Positions 25,001 to 37,000 of a stretch of 64,000 nucleotides of DNA are shown piece after piece. The translations under genes and the position numbers were made by a program. A model generated the notes under the pieces. The model was not told the DNA's origin, did not search any database, and saw only the letters and a list, made by a program, of their open reading frames with translations. The DNA comes from Galaxea fascicularis (taxonomy: Eukaryota; Cnidaria; Anthozoa; Scleractinia; Euphylliidae), in the NCBI GenBank assembly GCA_948470475.1, contig OX419336.1, positions 4,094,484 through 4,158,483 on the forward strand. Direction: 5' to 3'. Within the stretch, counting starts at the first letter, position 1. Each line of letters begins with the position of its first letter.

Positions 25001-28000
25001 GTCCCATGCACATGAAACTGTTCTTTCTGCAATACACAGAGTCGTTGTAAGCAATATATCATAATATGCACTTACTGTATATATGAACTGTCAAGCACAG
25101 GGAATCAAAATATTGTTTAGACATTGACACTGTGCTGTTATGCAAATTATTTTTCTTTGCAATAATTTTTGCAGAAGTCTTCGGATACCCCAATTGATTT
25201 GGGAGATACAGATATTTACACGATTGATGTTGTTTGGTCTGAGATCCAGTTTGCAGTAAGTTGAGAGTTCGTATGAATTTTACCTTTTGCACATGGCCTT
25301 TGATTCAAAATTATAGAATAATGATGGCCCTGTGTTCTGTTTTGCCAGTTGTGTTTCTTTTTCTATAAATATGATATGTGCAAAAACTCAGTTTTTTCTT
25401 TATTGTGCATACTTTTGACAGGCAGCAAACAAAACAAACGCTGAGTCAAAGGCACTGCAAAGAAAATAATGAATTTTTGCGTGTGTTATTTTATCGAAAA
25501 AGAAGCAAAAACTAAAATGAGCAAAAATCAACTTAGATGGTTTATGCCCGCAACCCTTAATTTATTTAACACTCATGAATTGCAGATTCAAGTGTTACTG
25601 GGTGATTACTTGGATGTTCAAAACACTGCAACTCAACAAGGTCCAGTAACATTCACTGAATCATCAAGGTATTTGTTACAGTTTTCTTGTCTTAGTAGTT
25701 ACATGCAAGTAAATGTCTGGCAACCATGTGTTGTCTGAGGTATCTCAGGGTTGTTGCTAAGGGCTGGTTCACACTTTGACATAAGCGCATAAGCATAAGC
25801 ATAAGCATAAACATAAGCATAAGAAAAATACATGTGTGAACCAGGGTTACATAAGCATAAGCATAAACATAAGCATAAGCACAAGGAATGGAAGTTTTTC
25901 CATTCCTTGTGTTTATGCTTATGCTTATGCTTATGCTTATGTAACCCCGGTTCACACATGTATTTTTTCTTATGCTTATGCTTATGTTTATGCTTATGCT
26001 TATGCTTATGTCAAAGTGTGAACCAGCCCTAAGGGCTGGCTGCCAGTGAAATTCACCAGCTGAGAAAGAAGTGACTGCTGGCTGGATTTTGGCTGGCGAA
26101 CACATGGTAAACCACCCCCATGTTGGCTTTAGCCGGCTCAGCCATACCTAAACCAGCTGAGTAATTTCTTAGCTACAACCCTGGTATCTGTTCTCTCCCA
26201 TTAGTGCAGTGCTTTGTGAAATTGCATTGCTGACACATGGAACCCTTATATAAGTTAGTTACTTAATATGATTGCAATACGAAATGATGCTTTTCCCTAT
26301 CTTGCTGCCAGCTGTAGCTTGTAATGTAATGTAAAACTTTATTTTGACACAGGAAATCATCAGTTAAGCTAAAAGTTAAAAACTAAGTTTCATTACAACT
26401 GTTTTACGTGATTGCCTTGGGGGAATCTGATTTTTAAGCATTTATTTTGTGAAATTTTATGGTGCTCTATATCGAGCTACCTCTAAGAACAGCTTGACTG
26501 TGAATGATCATACAGTCATAAAGTTGATTATGCAGTGGCCTAACCAGATCAAATGAAAAATAAGCAAATGTTTGCATTCACTGTCTACAGTGTAGTTTTC
26601 TAATTAAAGTGTTCTACATCACAGACTAGTGTTAAGATCACCTCCCAAAATTCCTGTCCACAGTTATGATTATTCTATTTCCACTGTCTTTCTTGGCAAG
26701 AAACCTTAACTTCAACAAACATTGTATCTTGACGTGGGAGAGTTGCATGCCTAAATTGTTTCCCTCATTGCCTTCAAACATTTTGCATTTTGCTCAGGGA
26801 CTTTTTCACTTTTAAAAAAAGTTGCTTTTTATTAATTTATTTTTGTTTCAGTGATGTAGCAGCATTCTTTACACTTAGAAGGAGAGGGCCATTAAAATCT
26901 GACCAAAGGGTATGACTCCTGGTGCAGTTTATATTAAAACTAAAAATTTATTAGTTAATGGAAGGACACACCTTGCTTCCCAAATGTTAACTTGAGCTCC
27001 ATTTGTTTACAAATCAAGATCATAGCCATCCTTGCTTAAAATATTATTATTGTGTCAGTGATTTCTGAATTTGTCTACATCCATTTTTTTTTAAAAAGTA
27101 CAGGCCACTAAATGCAAATTTATGCAGTCGGTTAGGATTAATATCCTCACAGATAGTGTGGTTACTCTTCAGAGTGCATTATATCGCTTTGAGGGTTCTT
27201 CATCTGCAATCAGTATGAATGCATACATCAGAGAAAGACGCCAGGAGTGTATGGCTGGAACAGCGGTATGCAACTTTATACTGATCTCAGATTGTACAAC
27301 ATTGTTCGATTATACCAGATATTTATAGGAATTAAGGGGTGGCAATTTTCTATCATTGACTTGAAACATATGTGTTTCTTGACCCATGACTTTTTCAAAC
27401 AATAGCTCAATCTAGTGTTTGGTGAAAATTACTTCAGCTGTTGGTAACTTTTGATTAAAATTTTATGCTTTGCCTTGATTAATAGCAGAAAAGATATGGA
27501 AAAACTGAAGGTTGACAGTAGTTTATTAGATTTCTTCAACAGTTGTGCTTTTTTTTTCAACTATTTTTAACCTTTGTTAAGAATTTTCATGATTCAACTC
27601 AACAAATGGTGTAAAAAATGGAAATATTGAAAGTAGGTAGTTGGGCAAATGATGCTCATTATTATTATGTTTTCTAGAATGAGGATGATGATGACACATA
27701 CGGTGAACCACTTCACAACACCAAGCCACAGTTGTTGTGTAAACCAAATCCCAGGAACATTACAGGTATTTAGTCTTTTCCTTGCATTTCTCATTCACTG
27801 CCAAATATTTTTTTACACATTTTCTGTACATATTATATGAAATACTTAATCTGGCCAATGATCTTATTATGTCATGTTTATTAATGTAATTAGATAATTG
27901 TATATTTGTTGTATTTGTTGTTTGTAGCCGCATTTATTTTGAACATTCTGGTATCTTGTGATCAGCCTGAAAGCCAATGGCTACTCTGGTCACTGCACAC

Positions 28001-31000
28001 ACTTCAGTTGTTCTTTAGCTGCATTATATTATTTTATTTATTTTTTCTTTCTTTAAAACTATTGTCTGTACAGTTGTCATAGTGTTAAGAATTAGTAATA
28101 AAGTGTAAATAGGTCAAATACAATAAAAAAAGTTCAAAAAAGTTCATTCAGAAAGACAGAAGTAAAATTCGATTACTTTTCTTCTACACAGTTGTGTTTA
28201 TCCCTCTGATGTCCTTCGTAAGTGAAATTGAAGCAGCCATCAAAGTCCAAGGAGAGTAAGTGGGAAAGATTTTTTTACTAGATCTTTTCTCAGGTTATTT
28301 GTGCAAGCAGAGAATTGCTGTGAAATATCAGGTCAGACATTCTTAAGTTCTTGGTATCATAATTATTATTGTTAAATGTTCTTGGAGAAATGACTAAGAT
28401 CACTGGATGATTTACTAAAGGAACTTAGTTTATGTTTTTAAAACAATATTTTCTCTAATATAATATTTATTGCTTGCAGCCAATGGGAAATTTGGTTCAA
28501 AGCCAAATTCATGAAAATTACGTGGTAACTTACACTCACTGATAAATCTTTATCCAGAAGACAAAGTAAACTCGGCTTTCAGAACTTTTTTCTTGATATA
28601 GACAACATATCGTGCTCCAAATGTATTAAAAGTAGGAAGCGTTTTTTAAGGCGTTTCTCTTTTTTCAGAATGAGATGCACCTTGTATGGTTTTATCACTG
28701 ATTATGTGAAGGACATTTTCGTCGAGGAAATCCTGTTTGATATTCGCGAAAAGCTGAGGGAAGTAACCCAAGGTATAATGCGATTTAGTTGTGTCAACAC
28801 TAGCAAATAGAGACGAAAAATTAAAAGCCGGCTATTTGCTTGTGCAAAATTGGAATCAGATTATTAATGATAATATAATATTATATTGAGCGCAACACAA
28901 GCGCAAGGAATGCTCGTCCTTTGTGTCCCATTCTTGTTTGGTGGATACTGGTGTTTTCTTTTCCCACTTATTGGAGCTTCTATTTCTGTTGTTTTGAAAA
29001 GAAGCAGCCGAGAAGATGGTAATTTATTACAATGATGTTGACTTCAGCTTTTTCAGCTTCAAAGTTGAAAGTTTTGATTTCAGTTAAGGGATGATTAATC
29101 TTGGGGACACAAGACAGTTGTACAGTTGTACACTTGTAAAACTACATTTAGAGGCATCTTTTAGGAAAAATTATGAAGTCTTAAAAAGAACGATTGCTGG
29201 TTGTTTTCGACGCTGTTTCTCGATCGGATCAAACATAAGGTCAACAATGATCTCATAGTTACCTGTGCTTTTGCTATCCTAAGATCGAGAGACATTCAGG
29301 AGGACAACTGATGCCAACATAATGAAGGTTTTGGGGGCAAGCAGGCCCCTTCTGCAGGTATGGTATGTGAACGTTATCCTTTAACCGTAAGGTTACTGTC
29401 CAAATGTGATCATCACAATTTTGTATGTTCAAAGGTGTAAGGAAAGCAACATGGCTCTTGATAGCAAAAAAAGTAATAACAAATTAAATACTTAAAATTG
29501 ACCACTCCCCTTAAGGGGCTTTTCAAGGACAATGAAACAAATAATACAAACGAACACAACAGTGTCAAGAACTGGTCCCAGCTTGCGAAGGCAGAACAGT
29601 TGGCTATTTACAAGAGCAGTGCCAATAAGTGATCAGACTGTCGGCCAACGGTTGGCCAACGACCAACGACCACTCTGTCACCCTGCCTCCTGCTCTCACC
29701 CCTAAGCATTGCCCTAACCGTTTTGAGCAACGGGAATAACGGGATTAACTTCAGGACGATAAGACACCAGAGCAATTTTTGCTTACCAGATGTTTATTCT
29801 TGTTTAAATTGTTTTTTCTTGTAGAGTACCGCCACAGTGGAACAACTCATACAGGACCTCAGAAACCTAATGCACAGCTTACCCAACTACTCGCCTCAGT
29901 TCCTGGAAATGGTCTGTAAAATGCTGACCATATTCAAGCACAGTTGCTATGATGCATACAAAGGTGGGTAACTGCCCAACAATGCTATTCCCCCCCCCCC
30001 AACCCCTGGTATGCATCATTCTTTAATCTGCAGTTCAAGTATATGACTTCATATATTCACATATACTCACGGGTTTACTTGAACCCCCAAAATGACCAGC
30101 TCCCAGTTGCCTTGTTAGTTCAGTTCGTAGAGCACTGCAGCGGTATCACAGAGGTTATGAGTTCGACTCCTACACAAGCCTGAGTTTTTTTCAGGCTTTA
30201 TTTTCTCTACCGTTCAGGTAGTTTTCGTAACTGCGATGATCATTGGCATCTTCATTATGTAATCCGCAATCCAAATAAGTTAAAGTTTCATTCATCAAGC
30301 TTCAGACCAGAGTAGCATCATCAAACCATGTCTGATTGTCCACCTGGTTGCAGTGTGAACCTGAACATACCAGATTCCTTGTATTCGCATTCACAAGCTA
30401 TCCCTCTGGAACAACTTACCCCTCCTCCCTGAATACCAACATTTTCACTCCCTCTGAGGACTATTCATTGGGTTCATTTCAGCTCTTCTGCGGTACAGTG
30501 GAGATGCCGACATATCAACCCGTGTTTTCAGTGCTAACTGGGCCAAAGATGAAGATATTAGCCGCTGCCTCAGGTAATGTCACAAACTGTTACCTGCTGT
30601 TGACGTGAGTGGTTTGATTTTGTTGTCCTATAGGATCTCGTGTCAGGTTGTAAACTTTAACTGACTCATACAGTCTTGCAAGGTCATGTTGGATATGAGG
30701 TGGTAGTTAGCTGGCTATAGTCATCTCATATTCAATAAGCGCGAGTTAAATAATCATTTTATTAAAAGAGACCACAAAATTAATCCAACTCGATCCTGAT
30801 GCAGTGGACGATAGGAGCCACTATATGGATGTTCACTGTTTAAACCTGATTATTATTATCATTATTATTATTATTATTATTTTATTTTGTAATAGCAAAA
30901 AAACTGATGCGTGCAGTCACTATATTTGTAGAGCATGATATAATTGCTCTTAGTATATACTAAAACATTGGATAGCGTTGAACGCGCGCGCTGATTGGCT

Positions 31001-34000
31001 ACTCAAACTCCGGATATCCTGTGCTATTCACCTCCGTGCAATTCGCGCGGAATTTGCGCCTGAAAATGTTGTAATTTTTGCAGGAATAAATGATTTAAAA
31101 TCATTTTTTGTGCTATATTATCTCACTGTTTTAGTATATACTAAAACAACTATTGACCTCAGTGTTGGTGGCTAGTTGTGGATATTTGCTTCACCGCTTC
31201 GCGGCTTGGTAAATATCCACCACTAGCCACCAACACTGAGGTGAATAGTTGTTAAATATACCTTGATGGCTAAGTCAATCAAAACTCTAGAATAGCATTA
31301 TCCAGTGATCTATTTTTTAATATAAACATGTATCTTGTCTTGCAGATCACTACCTAATTGGCCAGGCCTTCATCACCATCACACACATCGACAAAGAAAA
31401 GTAAGGTTTAATCCGCAGTGAATAATCATAAAATCCGTGAAATAATGCTTTTCCTTGTCGTCCTTAGATGTAAAAATAGTAGCATGCACTGGTAATTAAA
31501 TTAAACAGTAACGTTTTGTTTTCATCTGATAAGGGCCCACTACCAACAGTCTCGACTTTCCCTCCCCCAGCTACATCGTCTTGCTGGACTTTCAGAGCAG
31601 ATGTTTTTTAATGTGTCGTACTTAGCTTAAAGCGACAATCTCACGAAATTCTAGCGTTGATTTAACAACCCACGGAACTGATTGCACCCACGATCTCGTA
31701 ATTTGTGTATTTTTGTGTATTTTGAAATCACTCGTCATTCATGAAATCTGATTGGCTCTCAACAGTGCAATTTATTCCCAAATTGCACAATTTTTGCTCT
31801 AAATCACATCCTTTTTTTAAGCCCATCGAAATTCAAAACATAAATATTGATATTGACAAAAAAACTGCGTGATTTCAAAATGGGTGTAATAAAGTGGTAA
31901 TTGAACTTCGTGCCATGCAATTTTCGTCTGAAATCATACTTGTGATTTCAAATCGAACTCGCGCTGCGCGCTTTGAAATCACGCGTATGATTTCAGACCA
32001 AATTGCATTCCACTCAGTTCAATTACCATTGCAAACTTAAATTTTTTATAGTCCTGATTTAACCCGAATTTTGGCCCAAAGATAAAAGTACTCGTGATAA
32101 CCCGTGACAGCATGAAGAAGAGGGGAATGTTACACTACCTCACAGTAACAAGACATTCAATTTGGCCTCTTAATGGGGTTTTGTTTTGTAGGAAGATGAT
32201 GAGCAAGATGTAGAGACGGTGAGGAAACGAAACCAGAAGGTAATTTGAAGCTTTTGACATCATACACTTTGATTCGTAGCATATGTACTGTACCACTTGA
32301 AACTTCACGTGGTTAGCGTTGTTTTAGAGGATTGATAGCTCCTGCCTCCGTTTATCCTCGAGACCGCAAGACCGTAGCTAACTTAGTGCGGTTTCTGTTT
32401 GTTAGAACTGGGTGGCTGGAGTTGTTCCTTTGAAAAAAAAGGCGTTATTTACCGAAGTAAATACTGGCTCAGCAAATTCCTTGAAGCATGTAAATGCTGG
32501 AACTGAGTTACATATGCAATTTGATAGGAATTCAAATGATTGGAAAATAACCAGTCATCCAATTTAGAGTGCTTTATTTACAAACTGACCTTGTCAGAGA
32601 TGTTGTTTTTTTATAGAGGACCAATTTTACACACAGTTAGTTTTGATCAAGCATATGGGAGTCCACGGTTTTAACTGCATGATGTCAATTCCCGTATAAT
32701 TTTTTTCCTTTACTTTTACAGGAGACTGATATTCTAAGCGATAACTTGGCTAAACACATTCTCAATGATTCGGAAGTACTATTTGAGACACGTGACCTAC
32801 GGACACTGGCCAACCTTCAGGAGAGTATGGTGCGAGACTCGCCTTTGCTACATTATTCCTAAAAACAACTTAGAAAAGACGGTTGAATAGTTTATTTCTG
32901 TTGATTGCCACTATAAACGTCCAAGCCTTCCTGTTATTGTTGTTACAGTAGGCAGGGTTACGTAACCGTAGACTCAATTTGCGTGACATGCTTGCCGTTA
33001 AACTGGCCACACTGATTCAGTGAACCACACTTTTTGTTTTGACAGGAATGGCTGGCAGGTCACATAAGAGGTTTTACCACAAGCCTGACAGCTCAATCCA
33101 CAGCTATAAGCCTGGTCACGTCTGAGACTCAGGAGAGAATCAAAGGGGTGAGGTGCATCGAACATAATGCGGTGTGTTGTTTTGTGGGGGCCTGGGAGGG
33201 GTTATGACAACCTCGTTCCCAGGACCATTTCCAGCGAGAAAAGGTCCTGGGAACGAGGTTGGGGTTATGATCTTGGGTGGCTTCTTACTGGGGAGGACTT
33301 GTAAAACATATTGTACTGCATACCCAGTCATGGATTAGTACATACACAGAGTTTGATAGCTTCTAAGATCCTTTCTTTTGTTCAGTGAAATATGTGCTAT
33401 GGATTATGGTTTCTTCTAAGAATTAAAAAAGACACATTTTTGCACACAAGCTTACAATGGAATATATCAGATAAACAATAGTAACGTCTTTTTTGTCAAA
33501 ACCAGTGCGGATTTCCCTGCAAAAAAACTGGTTGCTCTGTGGCTAGTGTCTCTCTAGTTTCTCCCTTTGGCGTGTTCATGTACATGGTGAAACGCCATTG
33601 TCACAGAAAACGATAGTCTTTATTTGTTTATGTGTGGTTAAGGTTCCGGGTTACAAGTGTTTTGTAAAAAGGCCTGTAGATTAGGAGAGTTGTTTTTCCT
33701 TGCTGAGTAACTTGAATTGATCTACACCGCACATCACTGGTCATCACCTGATCACACACTTAAGCGTATGGACACTAAACACATTAAACACCTTGAAGTG
33801 ATCACTTGTTCTTACTCAAACCACTTCGCGTATAACTTGAATACTTATAAAACTAAGAGGCCTGAGAAATAAGACCCTTGTTTGCTTACATGTAGACTGC
33901 AGGCAGTCCATTTTCGGTCGGTCGAGTGTTGGCTCAGCAGGACTGGAGAGAGGACTGGAGAGAGCGAACTGTCCAAGAAGGGGAACTGGAAAGAAGCCGA

Positions 34001-37000
34001 AAATAGCTGAAAAAAAAAAAGGAAAAAAGGATCGTTCTCTTCCAGCCTCTTACTCAGTTTCCCCAGTTTCATACGCTCCCTTGCTCGATTTGATCACGCG
34101 CGTCAATTCTGAGGGACTGCTCGCAGTCTAGCTTACAATGTGTTTTCTAAAAAAAATTGTCTGCACAAACAATGAGGTCTACTGCCTTACATTTAAAAAG
34201 CCGTCTGAATTTTGCAGGATACAATTTGAATTTATATTTTTGATTATGATAATTACCATAATAACGTTTTAATTTACCTGTAATATCAAGCTATTATATC
34301 AAGCTCTGAACATGCACGATAAATTGGGAATGTAGTAATAACTTTGAACACACTCTTTGAAAAATACCCGACTTTGTAAACCTTAACAGTGGATCTGAGG
34401 TAAAAAACTAATGCCCTCAACATCTCGCCAAGAAGAGTTCGGTTTAATAAATGAGCAGTTGTGTTAATTTAAAATAACGACAATTAAATGAACAGTTATG
34501 TTAATTTAAAATAACGGTAATATTAAACTTATAACAGAGAGAGGTTTTCACTGCCTTTGGATATGCATACACTCGTGGTAGAAACTGGGTAAGTCATAGA
34601 AAGGTATTCAAAAAGTAGTTTCACTTAAGTTTTAAATATTTCCATCGCAAAGAAGCGAGCTTTTTCTTTTTGGTTTTCCATACGTCTTCGCCTTTGAAAA
34701 AGTTTGTCACTGTAATTGAACGTCTACCCTCCTACGCTGACATTCTTTTGGTTCGTCACGCAACCTTTGAGAAAAGGAAAGGTTGTGTGACGAATCAAAA
34801 GGATGTCTGCGTAGGAGGCTATTAAACGTCATGTATCCCATATTTACGCTGGGTAGTGACAGGAAAACCAACATAAAGTTACCAAAAAGTAAGCGATAAT
34901 TTTTGCGGAGTGACAGTAATATATGTTCGCAATACATCATAAACTTTCGCACTTCCACTGGAGAGAAAGAAAGAAACCTCCATTAAAACGGTTTACGACA
35001 GAGACGTTTATTAAACATCAAATATTAATCAAGCCCATAATTTCTAGAAAAGCCAAAATATAGCTTTAAAAGCTGAAGAACCTTGCTTTGCCTTCATCGT
35101 GCTGCTTGAAGTGATAGGTGTATCATCGTTGTCGACGTTATCGTCTTCATTCTCGTCATCGTTGTTGGGATAATTTCTGGACACATCTGAGTATCTGCTA
35201 TTCACCAAGGCTTTGGTCTTGTCATCTTTTAAGGATATGCTCATTTATTTATTACTGTTGATTTTGCAGCAAGAAATCCCTCCAGTCTCTGAAGAAATCC
35301 TCCAGTGAGTAGGTTTGAAGTCTTTCAACAACAATACCCCTGTAACGAGTGGCTCTTGTATGGGTCCAAAGCAAGCTTGATTTGGCGAAATTTTCCCAAG
35401 CTTGGCTCCGAGTTCAAATTTTCCCGCGCTTGGCACAAGCTGTATTATTCTGCTTCGTGCTTTGGGCGATTTATTTCAAGTGCTTATCGTGCTTTCCTTC
35501 GATTAGCCAGGTAAGACTATGAAACTTTCTTTGTTTCCCAAACCCTCAGATCCCTGACGACGCTGGCAGAAGACTTCCAGAACATCTCCGAATCTTGTTT
35601 ACTGGTTCTTCATCTGGAGATCAGATGCCACTGCTTTTACTACCTGATGAAGACTGTGCAGGAAGTAGGTGTCCGGCACGCTCCTGATTATCTCAGATTT
35701 CGTTTACCTCTCAAAGCCTTGTAGTTATGTTAAATAATGTATGAATATAATTTTGGCAATTCTTTGGTCAAACTGGAAACTGGAAATTCTAATTCAATAT
35801 TCCTCACTCGAATTTTGTAGACCATTTGGTAGTAGGTTGTTTATGTTTGATTTGTGTTAACTAGTAAATTTGTTCCTTTTCATTATTCTTATATTCCTAT
35901 TTATTGAAAAGCATTTCTTTCGTTCCCACCGCTCCCCCGCCAACCTCCCCTTCCCCCCCCCCAAAAAAAAACATCGGTCCCAAAAGGGCGTTACTGTTTT
36001 GCTGTCAGACGATGTACTTTTAGTTAATAGCTTATTTATTTTATTTTGTTTTGTTTTGTTCAGTCAAGTTACGTGTGCAGTTCAAACGCCATGGATCCAG
36101 ACCCCAATGTAAACAGTCTGAACAAAAGTTTGTCTTCCTTTGAGGAGATAGCGACGGCTTGCATGGGGCATTACAAATTCAGGTACAATGAGTTGGACAC
36201 TAGTTTTAAACAGTTGTAACATTGGTCAGGTGCTGTCAGTTTTAATTTTGTTGTGCTTTCAGCATGATAGGTCTGGATAGTCTTTGTTTGACCGTGAAAA
36301 AAAAATTCTCTTGTCAGTTGGAGATCATGGTACACCGAGTTAATATAAGACCTCAGATATTGACATTTCATTCAGTTTCCTCTTGTCGTAATACAACTTC
36401 ATAAACATAAACTTTTTGTTCTGTTTTTCCCAGATACCTGTTCGAGGGAGTTGGTTTTCTTGTATCTTCAATCCTTGTTTCAAATCTCTCGGAGATAAAG
36501 AGGATAAATCCAAATGGCATCAAGAAAATGTAAGAACAAGTATTTCGTCCCTCTTAGCCTGAAAGGAACTTTTTTTTTTCTCACAATCTTAGCAACCTCA
36601 AACAACGTGGGCCGAGTTGTTCAAAGCATGGTTAGCGCTAACCATAGGTTAAGTGGCATTTAACCTGGGTTACCGCTAACCATGGTTCGAGCAACTTGGC
36701 CCCGGTTGTTAACTACAACCTCTTTCTCTCGACATGTTTTGACGTCGGTTCAACACGCAAACGTCAAAAAGGCTTTTTAATTTGCTCGGGTTACGTTGAC
36801 GCGTAGACTAAGGTGTCTGGGCAGCCAACGTTGTTTTTGCACTTGGTCTTCACTGAACACGATGTTCAAAGTCAAGCTTTTCGTTTTCCCCAGCGAACGC
36901 TGCTTTGGTTTCTATGGGGGTTAAATGTAATTTAGGCGAGAATAAAACCAAGTCAGTGCAGCGGTTTCACCAATGTGATGTGGGGAGCTCTTGGGAGGTT

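Noticed and set aside
25780..26010. CRISPR-like array of short repeats
   Set aside because: The units are contiguous 6-bp words with no spacers, mirrored around a centre, in a eukaryotic intron.
25692..26105. Overlapping long open frames encoding runs of His-Lys, Tyr-Ala and Ser-Ile
   Set aside because: They arise because CATAAG and its complement have no stops in several frames; the DNA is a palindromic mobile element.
30104..30190. Functional tRNA gene
   Set aside because: A- and B-box-like words are present, but the ends do not form an acceptor stem and a SINE-type tail follows.
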